Shown here: positions 33,850 to 43,252 of the stretch, in pieces
How the letters are laid out: the number at the start of each line of letters is the position of its first letter
How positions within the stretch are numbered: the first letter of the stretch is position 1
Source: Rhodococcus sp. SBT000017
GTDB taxonomy: Bacteria; Actinomycetota; Actinomycetes; Mycobacteriales; Mycobacteriaceae
Direction: 5' to 3'
Length of the DNA stretch: 64,000 nt
Assembly (NCBI RefSeq): GCF_003688915.1
Contig: NZ_REFU01000001.1
Location: 310,001 to 374,000 of the forward strand
Notes under the pieces: generated by a model
Told to the model about the DNA's origin: nothing
The model's input: the letters and a program-made list of their open reading frames with translations, nothing else
Database searches by the model: none
Program-made: the position numbers and the translations under genes

Positions 33850-35316
33850 GTGACCGACGGCATTGCCTCTGCAACTCCACCGGGGACAGAGGTGCCCGCA
33901 CGCGCCTGGAAAGCGCTCGTGGTTCTGCTGCTCGGCATGTTCATGGCTCTGCTGGACACCACCATCGTCAACGTGGCACTACCGACGATCAGCACCACGC
34001 TGGACGCGTCGGAATCGGTTCTGTCGTGGATCATCTCGGGGTACGCACTCGCCTTCGGCTTGGCTCTCATCCCGGCGGGCAAGGTGGGCGACCGGATCGG
34101 CCACAAATGGGTCTTCTTCACCGGGCTCGCACTCTTTACCCTCGCAAGCTTCGCGTGTGGGCTGGCTCAGGACGATCTGCAGCTTGTCGTCGCGCGAGTC
34201 GTTCAGGGCTTGGCGGGCGGCATGTTCGTCCCGGCGGTCACCGCCTTCATTCAGCTGTTGTTCCCAGGACCGGTGCGGGGCAAGGCATTCGCCATCATGG
34301 GTGCGGTCATCGGAGTCTCGACAGCGCTCGGTCCCATCGTCGGTGGCCTGATCATCCAGGCTTTCGGCGACGAGAACGGCTGGCGACTGGTCTTCTGGGT
34401 CAACCTGCCGATCGGAATCGTCGGTCTCGTCGCGGCTGCAGTGCTGCTCCCGAACAAGACCGATGCCGAGCCGGCGGCCCGCCCCGGAATCGACTGGCTC
34501 GGGCTGGTACTCATCTCCGCAGGTCTCATCGCACTGCTCGTTCCGCTGATCGAGGGCCAGGAATTGGGCTGGCCAATGTGGACCTACCTGACGATCGCCG
34601 CAGGAATCGGCCTCATCGCGCTGTTCGGCTGGTGGGAAGTGATTCGGAGCGGCCGCGGACAGAATCCGTTGGTGCCACCTCGATTGTTCACCCGTCCGGC
34701 GTTCACCGGCGGTGTCATCCTCGCGCTCGTCTACTTCGCGGCCTTTACCAGCATCTTCTTCACCATCTCGTTGCTGTGGCAGACCGGACTCGGCAACACG
34801 GCACTGGCATCGGGACTGGTGTCCATACCGTTCGCGATCGGCAGCATCATTGCCGCCTCGCAGAGCAACAGGCTGACGATCCGTCTCGGTCGCACCGTTC
34901 TGATACTCGGCGCGTCGCTCGTCTCGATCGGGCTGATCTGGCTGTGGATCATCCTCGCGACCAGCTCGGCCGACACGATCTCGCACTGGACGCTGTTGGT
35001 TCCACTGTTCATCGCGGGTCTGGGCAACGGCGCTTTCATCGCACCCAACGCCCAGTTCATCGTCGCCACCGTCGATCGCGACGACGCGGGAGCCGCGAGC
35101 GGGGTCATCTCCACCATGCAGCGCGTCGGCTCGGCGATCGGTATTGCCGTGATCGGCAGTGTGCTGTTCGGGTCTCTGGACATCACCGGCCCCGACACCG
35201 TCGGGTCGGGCTTTCTGCACGGCGCGGCGATGGCAATGGCAGTCAGTGCAGCGTTCAGTGTGGTGGCGCTGGCTTTGGTCTTCGCGCTTCCCAAGAAGGT
35301 TCAGCGCGCGCACTGA
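33850..35316 (+). CDS. MFS multidrug exporter, DHA2 (EmrB/QacA, 14-TM) family
   Basis: 488 residues with about 14 membrane helices. LDTTIVNVALPTI in helix 1 is the hallmark of DHA2 exporters, and GKVGDRIGHKWVF is the motif A loop. It should expel drugs or small hydrophobic compounds in exchange for protons. The GTG at 33850 has GAAGGA 8 bases upstream. No adjacent TetR-type gene is obvious; the gene may answer to a remote regulator. Confidence 0.93.
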   Translation: MTDGIASATPPGTEVPARAWKALVVLLLGMFMALLDTTIVNVALPTISTTLDASESVLSWIISGYALAFGLALIPAGKVGDRIGHKWVFFTGLALFTLASFACGLAQDDLQLVVARVVQGLAGGMFVPAVTAFIQLLFPGPVRGKAFAIMGAVIGVSTALGPIVGGLIIQAFGDENGWRLVFWVNLPIGIVGLVAAAVLLPNKTDAEPAARPGIDWLGLVLISAGLIALLVPLIEGQELGWPMWTYLTIAAGIGLIALFGWWEVIRSGRGQNPLVPPRLFTRPAFTGGVILALVYFAAFTSIFFTISLLWQTGLGNTALASGLVSIPFAIGSIIAASQSNRLTIRLGRTVLILGASLVSIGLIWLWIILATSSADTISHWTLLVPLFIAGLGNGAFIAPNAQFIVATVDRDDAGAASGVISTMQRVGSAIGIAVIGSVLFGSLDITGPDTVGSGFLHGAAMAMAVSAAFSVVALALVFALPKKVQRAH

Positions 35317-35326
35317 GCGCACATGC

Positions 35327-36049
35327 TCAGCGGTTCAAGCCCTTGCTGTGCCGATCGACAACGGTTGCTGCGAGATCGGCAATCTTGACGTTGAGGTCCT
35401 GAGAGGACTTACGCAGCAGGGCGAACGCCTCGTCGCCTGACACGTCGTGCAGGGCCATGATCAGGCCGATCGCCTTGCCGATCTCACGGTTGCTCTCGAG
35501 CCCGTCACGCAGAGTCGACGCCTCTTGACCGTTCATGACCGCAGCAACGGTGACAGCCGTGAACGCCGTCAGAATGATCGCCTTGCTCGCGCTGTCGGTA
35601 TCGAACACACCCGGCTTGTCGGTGAACAGGTTGAGCGCGCCGACCTTCTGATCGTCCACGTTGAGCCGAAATCCCATGGCCCCTCGTACCGGCGTGCGGT
35701 TCAACACACCGCGGGCCATCGCGGGCCACTGCGTCGGAGTTCGGAAGTCGGCCTCGAGCTGCGCTGCCTCGCTGGTGATCGCGTCCAGACACGGGCCTTC
35801 GCCGGTGGCGCGCTCGATATCGTCGACGACACGAGCGATGTCGTCGGAGGCCGCGACGGTGACCGGCTTTCCGTGGCGCATCAGCATCAAGCTCGCATGG
35901 TCGCAGTGGGGAACAACCAGTACGGCGGCGTTGCAGATTGCGGTGTAGATCTCTTCCGCGCTGCTGCCTCGATACACGATGTCGGCCAGCGCGGCGAACA
36001 CGGTGGCCGGATCGGTCGACGGGCCGTCGTGCTGCGTGACTTCGTTCAC
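35327..36049 (-). CDS. GAF-ANTAR RNA-binding antitermination regulator
   Basis: 240 residues. A GAF domain (about 20-165, CDHASLMLMRHGKPVTVAA, then KVGALNLFTDKPGVFD) joins a C-terminal ANTAR domain (about 175-235) with LESNREIGKAIGLIM and DEAFALLRKSSQDLNVKIADLA. ANTAR proteins bind paired hexanucleotide hairpins in mRNA leaders to prevent termination. The GTG at 36049 follows GGAGTAG. It converges on the exporter; CTGAGC/GCTCAG at 35313-35330 could form a small hairpin between the two. Confidence 0.88.
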   Translation of the reverse strand: MNEVTQHDGPSTDPATVFAALADIVYRGSSAEEIYTAICNAAVLVVPHCDHASLMLMRHGKPVTVAASDDIARVVDDIERATGEGPCLDAITSEAAQLEADFRTPTQWPAMARGVLNRTPVRGAMGFRLNVDDQKVGALNLFTDKPGVFDTDSASKAIILTAFTAVTVAAVMNGQEASTLRDGLESNREIGKAIGLIMALHDVSGDEAFALLRKSSQDLNVKIADLAATVVDRHSKGLNR

Positions 36050-36163
36050 TTGGCTACTCCCGTCCAGTGTCGGTGTTCGAGCGACCGGCACTCGAAGTGA
36101 ACCAACCGTACCGCCACGGGATGGGGTGTTCGAACATGCGGGTACCGGCAGTAGCCTCGACTC

Positions 36164-36631
36164 GTGAGCGATGCGCAAGAATCCACCGGTTTCGAGTACG
36201 GCCACGACGGTCCCAAGTCGATCGTGGTGGGGGTCGACGGTTCCGATTCTTCCTGGCGTGCCGCAGCCTATGCAGCGGGACTCGCTCGCAGGCAGCGGTC
36301 GCTGCTGGTGCTGGTGTACGTCCAACCCATTGCGACGGCGTCGTGGGGCCAGGCCGGCATCTCACTCGTCGAAACCGGTCAGCAGATCGCCGACGAGTTG
36401 CTCGACTACGTCCGGACCTCTGCTGCCCGATTCGGAGATCGGGAGCACGTGCGGTGGGAGTTCCGCACCGCGCAGGGTGACCCGTACTACGGACTGATCG
36501 CCGTGGCAGAGCAACTGCGCACCGACGCGGTAGTGGTGGGCGCATCCGAGAATGCGGGGCATCGAATCGCCGGTTCGGTGGCGGTGCGGTTGGTCAAAGC
36601 GGGCCGCTGGCCGGTGACCGTGGTGCCCTGA
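36164..36631 (+). CDS. Universal stress protein family (UspA) protein
   Basis: A 155-residue single Usp domain. KSIVVGVDGSDSSWRAAAYA is the standard start with the nucleotide-binding Asp. The C-terminal ATP loop reads VVVGASENAGHRIAGSVAVRL, with only part of the canonical G-x2-G-x9-GS spacing, so ATP binding is uncertain. It is monocistronic and divergent from the GAF-ANTAR gene. Confidence 0.88.
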   Translation: MSDAQESTGFEYGHDGPKSIVVGVDGSDSSWRAAAYAAGLARRQRSLLVLVYVQPIATASWGQAGISLVETGQQIADELLDYVRTSAARFGDREHVRWEFRTAQGDPYYGLIAVAEQLRTDAVVVGASENAGHRIAGSVAVRLVKAGRWPVTVVP

Positions 36632-36737
36632 ACGGTCCGAAAGCGAGCCGATCCGCGGTCTGGCCTGTAAAAATAGGCAGTCACCTCGTCGGATGCGAGG
36701 CGCACGTGGTGCCGTTCTCGAGGATCCGAGGAGTTCC

Positions 36738-38528
36738 ATGGCAGGGCTGTCGCGTCGACAATTCATTGCTCGAGTGGGGGCTCTTGCCGCGGCGTGGGGG
36801 ATTGCACCCCACGTGCTGGGTAAGGCTCTCGTTGCGCATGCCCAGCCTGTGCAAACGAACGGGACCGGAACGCTCGCGCAGACGATTCTGCGAACCTCGA
36901 CCGGGCCGGGGAAGTACCGCGTGCTCGGTGCCGGACCGGGGGAGCCGTACGTTGCTCGGCTGGACGTTCTCGGACGAGCGCCGAATCCGTCGAGGGTCCA
37001 GTCGCGACGGTCGTTGCTCTATCTCGGGCACCTGTCGGACATGCACGTCATCGACGCGCAGTCGCCCGGACGGATCGAGCCCATGATCGTCTCCGACCAC
37101 GCAGCATGGGGCTCGGCGTTCCACCCGCAGGATCCGCTCACGGTGCACGTCACCGCGGCGATGGTGAAGGCGTTCGCGGACGCGCGGATCAGCCCGGTTA
37201 CCGGCGCACCGATGGGAGCGGCAGTGGTCACCGGGGACAGCGCCGACATGCACTCGCACCTCGAACTACGCTGGTACGTAGACGTTCTCGACGGCGTTCC
37301 GGTTCGGCCGACCAGCGGGGACTCGAAGGTCTTCGAGGGTGTTCAGGCTTGGCCGGAGGCGCAGTGGGCCTACCGGCCCGGTGATCCCTCGGGAGGCTCG
37401 TTCGGCGACTACGGATTCCCGACGCTTCCCGACCTCCTCGAGCAGGCAATGTCTGGAACCGTGGAATCGGTGGGGCTGCCGGTGCCGTGGTATTCGGTGT
37501 ACGGCAACCACGACACACTGTTGCTCGGCACCTTCGATCTGTCCTCGCAGCTGCACGCGCTCGCCGTCGGGGGTCGCAAGGCGTACACCCTCGAGGCGAC
37601 GGCCACCTCGGCACTGGCCGGCTACGCGTCGACGGCCAGTCCGTTGCAGAGAATGGTCGATGCGCTGGGCGTGGGATCCGGTGCGCGACCGGGGTTTCGC
37701 GCAGTCTCGGCCGATCCGGCGCGGTACCTGTTCGAGCAACGCGAGTTCATGCAGGAGCACTTCGAGACCACGCCGACACCGGGTCCGATCGGTCACGGCT
37801 TCACCCAACACAACCTCGATTCGGGCGAGACCTGGTGGACGGCAGACCCCACCCCGAACATCCGCACGTTCGGTCTCGACACCTGCAACGCTGTGGCCGG
37901 GCCCGACGGTGCGGTTCCGGAGAACCAATTCGATTGGCTCACCCAGCAATTGGAGCGGGCGCAGGCCGAGAACAAGCTCGTGCTGATCTACACGCACCAC
38001 AACAGCCTGACGTTGGAGAACCGGGCACAGAGGCCTGGGCAATCGGTGAAGCTCTACGGCGCAGACGAATTCATCGATCTGCTGTTGAAGTATCCGGTGG
38101 TGATCGGCTGGCTCAACGGCCACACCCACCAGAATCAGATTCTGGCGCACTCGCGAGACGGACGAGGATTCTGGGAGATCACGACCGCGTCGTGCATCGA
38201 TTTCCCGCAGCAGCAGCAAGTGGTCGAGATCGTCGACAACCGAGACGGGACCCTGTCGCTGTTCACCACGGTTCTCGATCACGCGTCTCCGGTCACGCCC
38301 GGAAACAGCGGCAGCTACCTGGATCTGGCGTCGCGTAGCCGCGAGTTGGCGGCCAACGACTGGGCCGAGAATCCGCTGATGCGGCGTGGGTCGCGTCTGG
38401 ATCGCAATACCGAATTGCTCCTGCCGGCTCCGTTCGATCTGAGCACCATCACCGACGCCGCTCTCGAGAAACAACACCTCGACGAGCACGCGAGACTGAT
38501 CGCTTACGAGACGAGGCAGGGCCGATGA
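36738..38528 (+). CDS. Tat-exported metallophosphoesterase (TIGR03767-like)
   Basis: 596 residues. The twin-arginine signal SRRQFIARVGALAAAWG directs folded export. The calcineurin-like metal site is seen in LGHLSDMHVID, VVTGDSADM, YGNHD and the late NGHTHQN. Length and order fit the actinobacterial PPA1498-type phosphoesterases of unknown substrate. The ATG at 36738 has GAGGAG upstream. The stop overlaps the next gene (ATGA), and three genes in a row are coupled this way. Confidence 0.9.
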   Translation: MAGLSRRQFIARVGALAAAWGIAPHVLGKALVAHAQPVQTNGTGTLAQTILRTSTGPGKYRVLGAGPGEPYVARLDVLGRAPNPSRVQSRRSLLYLGHLSDMHVIDAQSPGRIEPMIVSDHAAWGSAFHPQDPLTVHVTAAMVKAFADARISPVTGAPMGAAVVTGDSADMHSHLELRWYVDVLDGVPVRPTSGDSKVFEGVQAWPEAQWAYRPGDPSGGSFGDYGFPTLPDLLEQAMSGTVESVGLPVPWYSVYGNHDTLLLGTFDLSSQLHALAVGGRKAYTLEATATSALAGYASTASPLQRMVDALGVGSGARPGFRAVSADPARYLFEQREFMQEHFETTPTPGPIGHGFTQHNLDSGETWWTADPTPNIRTFGLDTCNAVAGPDGAVPENQFDWLTQQLERAQAENKLVLIYTHHNSLTLENRAQRPGQSVKLYGADEFIDLLLKYPVVIGWLNGHTHQNQILAHSRDGRGFWEITTASCIDFPQQQQVVEIVDNRDGTLSLFTTVLDHASPVTPGNSGSYLDLASRSRELAANDWAENPLMRRGSRLDRNTELLLPAPFDLSTITDAALEKQHLDEHARLIAYETRQGR

Positions 38529-38875
38529 ACGGATTTTGCAGAAAGCTCCTCGCCGTATTCGCTGTGATGGTCTGTGCGGGGTGTTCTCAGACCGCTGCGC
38601 TTGCCCCGGTCGGCGGTGCCGAACTCGGAAATCTGCGTTACGCCGTGAACGACGTTCTGCTGGAGAAGGGAATCGAGATATTGGTCGCGCCGGTGTGCTC
38701 GGGTGCCGGAGCAGACATCGAATGTGCCGGGGAGACAACCGACAACGAGGCGATTACCGGTTCGGCAACGTCGGACGACGCGAGCACCGTCGAGATCAAG
38801 GTCGGTACGGAGGTTCTCTACTCGGGTTCCGTGCAGGACGTGCTCGACCGCAACTCGACGGTCGGTGCGCCGTGA
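38525..38875 (+). CDS. Small secreted lipoprotein, function unknown
   Basis: 116 residues. A signal peptide ends in VCAGC, so Cys20 may be lipidated. The mature domain has two more cysteines (PVCSGAGADIECAGE) that could form a disulphide, and a repeated Thr/Ser/Asp-rich stretch (AITGSATSDDASTVEIKVG). It resembles the small DUF4333-type lipoproteins of mycolata only in general layout. It overlaps both neighbours by 4 bp, placing it in the phosphoesterase operon. Confidence 0.75.
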   Translation: MNGFCRKLLAVFAVMVCAGCSQTAALAPVGGAELGNLRYAVNDVLLEKGIEILVAPVCSGAGADIECAGETTDNEAITGSATSDDASTVEIKVGTEVLYSGSVQDVLDRNSTVGAP

Positions 38876-39486
38876 GAGGGAGTGCGGTGCTTGTTGCCGT
38901 GGTGGTCGTGTCTGCTCTGGTTCAGGCTCTGACAGTCCTGGGCGATCCCGTACCCACGTCCTCTGTCGGGTTCGCGGCATTGGTTCTGGCTTCTGCTGCC
39001 GCGGTGGTATTCGCGCTGTGGATCACCGCATCGACAGCACTCGATGTGGTGGACGGCAACGTCCGCGGTGCGCTGGGTCGGGCATGGCGACGGCCGCGCG
39101 TCCTGGTGTGGTGCGTGGCGTTGACCGGGGTGGCCGTTGCGCTGGCAATTCTTTACCCGCTGCTTCCGGTCATCGTGATTGTGGTTGCGCTGCTGATACT
39201 TCCGGGCGTGGCCGACGGACAACGACATCCGTTCCGCGCAGCGTCGGCTATGGTCCGGCGGTCCCCGGGGCGGTGCGCAGTCGCGGCTGTCGTCACGATT
39301 CTGGCCTATGTCCTTGCCTGGGTCGTGGCACTGGTACTGGGTTTCTTCGTCACCGGTGTCCTGGCGGCGCTCCTCACGTGGCTGTGGTTCGGGGCGAATG
39401 CTGCTGTGCTGCTGGTGTATTGGTCGCGGTTGTATCGAAGGGCGGTCCGCTACGAAGTGGAGTCAGACGTCGCCGAGCGGCGGTAG
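38872..39486 (+). CDS. Polytopic membrane protein, function unknown
   Basis: 204 residues with about five hydrophobic helices (near 4-22, 30-52, 75-112, 140-165 and 168-188) and basic cytosolic loops (GRAWRRPR, VRRSPGR). No catalytic motif is seen. The GTG at 38872 overlaps the lipoprotein stop (GTGA). It may anchor or assist the exported phosphoesterase and lipoprotein. Its last bases overlap an AraC-like remnant on the other strand. Confidence 0.75.
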   Translation: MRGSAVLVAVVVVSALVQALTVLGDPVPTSSVGFAALVLASAAAVVFALWITASTALDVVDGNVRGALGRAWRRPRVLVWCVALTGVAVALAILYPLLPVIVIVVALLILPGVADGQRHPFRAASAMVRRSPGRCAVAAVVTILAYVLAWVVALVLGFFVTGVLAALLTWLWFGANAAVLLVYWSRLYRRAVRYEVESDVAERR

Positions 39487-39570
39487 TCGTCGGGTGAGAC
39501 GCCGATGACACGCTCGAACGCCACCGACAAAGCGCTGTCCGAGCCGTACCCCACGTCGCGGGCGATCTTC
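39450..39570 (-). pseudogene. AraC-family regulator, C-terminal HTH remnant
   Basis: The minus-strand frame reads AKIARDVGYGSDSALSVAFE, then RVIGVSPDDYR, then a stop. This is the second HTH of AraC/XylS regulators. No convincing AraC sequence precedes it in any frame, so only about 35 residues remain. It is squeezed between the membrane-protein gene and the cyclase gene. Confidence 0.6.
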
Positions 39571-39698
39571 GCTGGCCGCCCTAGATCTTTCGGAATTCGA
39601 CATACGCAATGGATGATGTCGAATACACGATCGCTCGACGGGACACTCGAAGACGGCGTGTCGGTTCGCGCAGCAATTGAGCTGCCCGATTGCCGAGC

Positions 39699-40622
39699 TC
39701 ATCGCTCCCGCACGCGATGTGCCTTGTTCCGATACATCGCGGTGTCGGCCCGATGAATGAGCGTCGCGGCCGAATCGGCGGGTCGTCGTCTTGCCTCACC
39801 TGTGCTTATGGATACACGCTCATGCCCATCGATTCCAAGGGGGTGCGTTGCTGCCTCTGCCGCCGCTGCGATGTAGTCGTGTAGGTAACGCTGTTCGTCG
39901 AACTGCCAGACGAAGCCTCGGTGAGGCCACACGGATGGGCGGGAAGCGATCAGGAACTCATCACCCGCATACCGGCAGACGATTCTGTCGTCGTGCGACA
40001 GGGCGTGAAGTCGGTCGGCGATCGCTGACAGGACTGCGTCTCCGGCGGCATGGCCGTAGCCGTCGTTGACTTGCTTGAAGTGATCGACATCGGCAAACAT
40101 CACCATTACTTCGTCGCCGGCTGCAATCCAATCGTCGATGACCGAGACCGCCACGTTGCGACGGTACAGCCCGGTCAGGTCGTCGCGTTCTGCGAGCTCT
40201 CGCCACGTTCGTGCCTCACGGACAATAGGATTCGCAAGATCCAGGGCAACGACGATGAGAGGCATGCCGTCGATCACCGCGAGTCCGGTGTGCGTCCAGC
40301 ACGACACCGACACCTCGTCGTCTTGGTGGAGCCGTCGCATCGCGGAGACTGGCGTCTGCGACGATTCCCCTGTTCGAGCGAAGTCGGTCAGTAGATCCTC
40401 TGATACGGCCCGGATCGCCGCATGCTCCGTTGGGTGCACGAAGGCAAAGACATCGCGGGTGTCGCTGTATGTGCGGGATAGGTTCGCAGACGTTCGGCAC
40501 GCGGTGTTGACGGCCAGGATGTGAAAACTGGTGTCGTGAACAAGCGCGGGAAGTGGGATAGCGGCGACGATCTGCTGCGCGCTAGCTATCCGTGGCACAC
40601 CCTCGCTTCCACGTGCCTCCAC
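39699..40622 (-). CDS. Diguanylate cyclase (PAS-like + GGDEF)
   Basis: 307 residues. An N-terminal PAS-like sensor (about 10-130, IPLPALVHDTSFHILAVNTAC) is followed by a GGDEF domain from about residue 145. The active-site motif reads YAGDEF, a variant that is often still active. FADVDHFKQVNDGYGHAAGD carries the metal and substrate residues. No inhibitory RxxD is obvious before it. It should synthesise cyclic di-GMP in response to a cytosolic signal. Two GTG starts are possible near 40622. Confidence 0.88.
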   Translation of the reverse strand: MEARGSEGVPRIASAQQIVAAIPLPALVHDTSFHILAVNTACRTSANLSRTYSDTRDVFAFVHPTEHAAIRAVSEDLLTDFARTGESSQTPVSAMRRLHQDDEVSVSCWTHTGLAVIDGMPLIVVALDLANPIVREARTWRELAERDDLTGLYRRNVAVSVIDDWIAAGDEVMVMFADVDHFKQVNDGYGHAAGDAVLSAIADRLHALSHDDRIVCRYAGDEFLIASRPSVWPHRGFVWQFDEQRYLHDYIAAAAEAATHPLGIDGHERVSISTGEARRRPADSAATLIHRADTAMYRNKAHRVRER

Positions 40623-40888
40623 CTTGTCCAGGGTAAACCGACGGGAATTGCCGCGAACAAAATACTACCGGTCAGTAAGCAACGCCACACACGGCAAGAA
40701 CATGCCTCACAAGACGCGGGCTCGTCGGTTGCGCCGAAATATGGTCTACGACGTCACTCTGGAACTTATCCGACCATCCTCGGCTGTCGGGATCGCACCG
40801 TGCAGAATCCGCGATCCTGCGCCGACGACAACGTTGCCCAAAAATGGTCTGTTCTTCGACAAGTCGAGCCACAGTGGTCAACCGGGTG

Positions 40889-40962
40889 TGGGGCGGGCGG
40901 GGCTCGAACCCGCGACCAATGGATTATGAGTCCACGGCTCTAACCGACTGAGCTACCGCCCC
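40889..40962 (-). tRNA. tRNA-Met (CAT)
   Basis: A 74-nt cloverleaf on the minus strand. The acceptor GGGGCGG pairs with CCGCCCC and the discriminator is A. The anticodon loop CTCATAA has CAT, and the T arm is GCGGGTTCGAGCCCCGC. The extended acceptor and lack of initiator features point to elongator Met; an Ile2 tRNA whose CAT is modified cannot be fully excluded. The gap 40623-40888 holds no recognisable gene. Confidence 0.9.
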
Positions 40963-41031
40963 ATGCCCGTACCAGGTACGAGCCTGCAGAATCGTACAGA
41001 ATCACGCAGCCTCGTCGGTGCATCGGGGCAG

Positions 41032-43167
41032 CTATTTCGCTCGGACCTGCACCGGGACGCCGTTGAGGATCGCGTTCGCCGAGACGGCGTCGACACGGCT
41101 CGGGTCGGTGATGTCGTTGACACTGGGGCCGGTCACCGTCGTGGCGACGGACAGCTCCACGCCGGGGCGCTGATGTCCGAACCCATGCGGCATGCTCACC
41201 ACACCCGGCATCATCTTCTCCGACGCCGCCACCTCGATGTCGACGGTCCCGGCGGCGGAGGTCACCGAAACCATCGCCCCGTCCTCGATGCCGCGGTGTT
41301 GCAGGTCGTCCGGGTGGGCCAGAAGCTGATGTCGCGCTTTGCCTTTGGTGAGCCGGGCGGTGTTGTGCATCCACGAGTTGTTGCTGCGCAGGTGTCGACG
41401 ACCGATCAGCAACAATTCATCGCCGGTCGCAACGGCGCTCGAATGCATCAGGTCCACCAATGCGGGAAGTTCGGCAACAACGATGTCCTGAATCAGCTGT
41501 ACCCGCTTGTCCCGAGTCTTCAGCTTCTGCGGGAAGCCGGGACGCAGTGGTCCGAGATCGACACCGTGTGGGTTGGCTCGAAGTTTTTTGAGCGACAATC
41601 CTTTTCGTTGGCTGCGGAGCAGGATGTCCAGGGTGCGGGCGGGGGAAAGTCGCAGGCGTGCCTCGCCGATCACGCTCTTCGGAGTCAATCGTGACTTCAG
41701 TCGACCGATCGTCGAACCGGCCATCCGGCTCTTGTAGCGCAGCGACAGATCTCGGAAGATTTCCCAATCATGCTTTGCCTCGGCCTTCTTGGGCACCACC
41801 GCGGGCATGTACTTGGCAGTGTTGTGTACCGCGAAGGAGTTGAAGATCAGGTCGTAGTGGTCACGTTCGAGAGACATCGTCGGCGGCAGAATCACGTGTG
41901 CGTGACGCGAGGTCTCGTTGATGTAGAAGTCGAACGACACCATGAAGTCGAGGCCTGCGAACGCGTCGTTCAAGGTGGTGCCGCCGGGCATCGACAACAC
42001 CGGATTACCGGACAGAACCGCCATCGCGCGGATCTGATCCTTGCCCTCGGTGGTGATCTCGTCGACGAGCGTCGAGCAGGGGTATTCGCCTGCGAACTCG
42101 GGCAGGTCGCGAACGCGGCTGCGCCACTTGTCGAAATGACCGCGGCCGACGATGCCCTGCTTGATCAGATCGATCGCGGGATCGGTCACCATGGCACCGC
42201 CGGGGCGGTCGAGATTGCCCGTGATGATGTTCAGTACCTGAATTGCCCACTGGCACACGGTGCCGAACTGCTGGGTCGAGACCCCCATTCGGCCGTACGC
42301 CACCGCGGACTTCGCCGAGGCGAAATCACGTGCCAGGGTCGAGATCTCTTCCGCCGCAATCCCCACGACCGGAGCAACGGATTCGGGAGTGAACTCGGCG
42401 ACGAGGTCTGCGAGGCGATCGGCCCCGTCGATGTAGTCGGCCACGCGCACGGTGCCGTCGGCGACGATGATGTGGATCATCGCGAGCAGTAGCAGTGCAT
42501 CGGTGCCGGGGCGAACGAAGAAGTGCGTGTCTGCGATGTCGGCGGTCTCGGTCTTGCGCGGATCCACCACGACCAGCCGTCCGCCCCGTTTACGCAGTGC
42601 CCGTGCTCGTCTGGCGAAATCGGGGACGGTCATCATGGAACCGTTCGATGCCATCGGGTTGCCGCCGAGGACGAGGAAGAAGTCGGTTCGATCGATGTCC
42701 GGGATCGGCAGCAGCAGTTGATGCCCGTACAGCAGGTGATCGACGAGCTGATGTGGGAGTTGATCCAGCGAGGTCGCGGAGTATCGATTGCGTGTCCGCA
42801 GGAGCGAGGTGAAGGGAATGCCGTGGGTCATCGCGCCCATCGAGTGCACGTTGGGGTTGCCCTGATAGATGCCGACCGCATTGCGGCCGTACTTCTCACG
42901 CGTCGAGATCAGACCGTCGATCACGAGGTCGTACGCCTCGTCCCACCCGATCTTCTCCCACTTCTGACCCACGCGTTTGACCGGTGTGGTGAGTCGATCG
43001 GTATCGGAATGCAGGTCGATCAGCGACAGAGCCTTCGGGCAGATGTGACCGCGGGAGAGAGGGTCCTTCTCGTCACCGCGGATGGCCGTCACCGCATCGT
43101 TCTCCACCGTGAACTCGAGCCCACAGATCGCTTCGCACAGATTGCACGAGCCATACACAACCGACAT
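41032..43167 (-). CDS. Molybdopterin-dependent oxidoreductase (formate-dehydrogenase-like catalytic subunit)
   Basis: 711 residues of the DMSO-reductase superfamily. The N-terminal [4Fe-4S] site is CNLCEAICG with GHICPKA. The bis-MGD core includes GVYQG-like VGIYQGNPNVHSMG, FLVLGGNPMASNG and WAIQVLNIITGNLDRPGG. The C-terminal dinucleotide-binding domain holds MHNTARLTKGKARHQLL. No iron-sulphur or membrane partner is adjacent, so it is a stand-alone soluble type, electron partner unknown. The ATG at 43167 follows GGGAGGAAT. No Tat signal is seen. Confidence 0.92.
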   Translation of the reverse strand: MSVVYGSCNLCEAICGLEFTVENDAVTAIRGDEKDPLSRGHICPKALSLIDLHSDTDRLTTPVKRVGQKWEKIGWDEAYDLVIDGLISTREKYGRNAVGIYQGNPNVHSMGAMTHGIPFTSLLRTRNRYSATSLDQLPHQLVDHLLYGHQLLLPIPDIDRTDFFLVLGGNPMASNGSMMTVPDFARRARALRKRGGRLVVVDPRKTETADIADTHFFVRPGTDALLLLAMIHIIVADGTVRVADYIDGADRLADLVAEFTPESVAPVVGIAAEEISTLARDFASAKSAVAYGRMGVSTQQFGTVCQWAIQVLNIITGNLDRPGGAMVTDPAIDLIKQGIVGRGHFDKWRSRVRDLPEFAGEYPCSTLVDEITTEGKDQIRAMAVLSGNPVLSMPGGTTLNDAFAGLDFMVSFDFYINETSRHAHVILPPTMSLERDHYDLIFNSFAVHNTAKYMPAVVPKKAEAKHDWEIFRDLSLRYKSRMAGSTIGRLKSRLTPKSVIGEARLRLSPARTLDILLRSQRKGLSLKKLRANPHGVDLGPLRPGFPQKLKTRDKRVQLIQDIVVAELPALVDLMHSSAVATGDELLLIGRRHLRSNNSWMHNTARLTKGKARHQLLAHPDDLQHRGIEDGAMVSVTSAAGTVDIEVAASEKMMPGVVSMPHGFGHQRPGVELSVATTVTGPSVNDITDPSRVDAVSANAILNGVPVQVRAK

Positions 43168-43252
43168 CGCATTCCTCCCACTCATGTGCTGCGAGCGTAG
43201 CCCGGCGGGGGACCGGGGCACCGTCATCGACCGACAATTAGGCTCGTGAATC

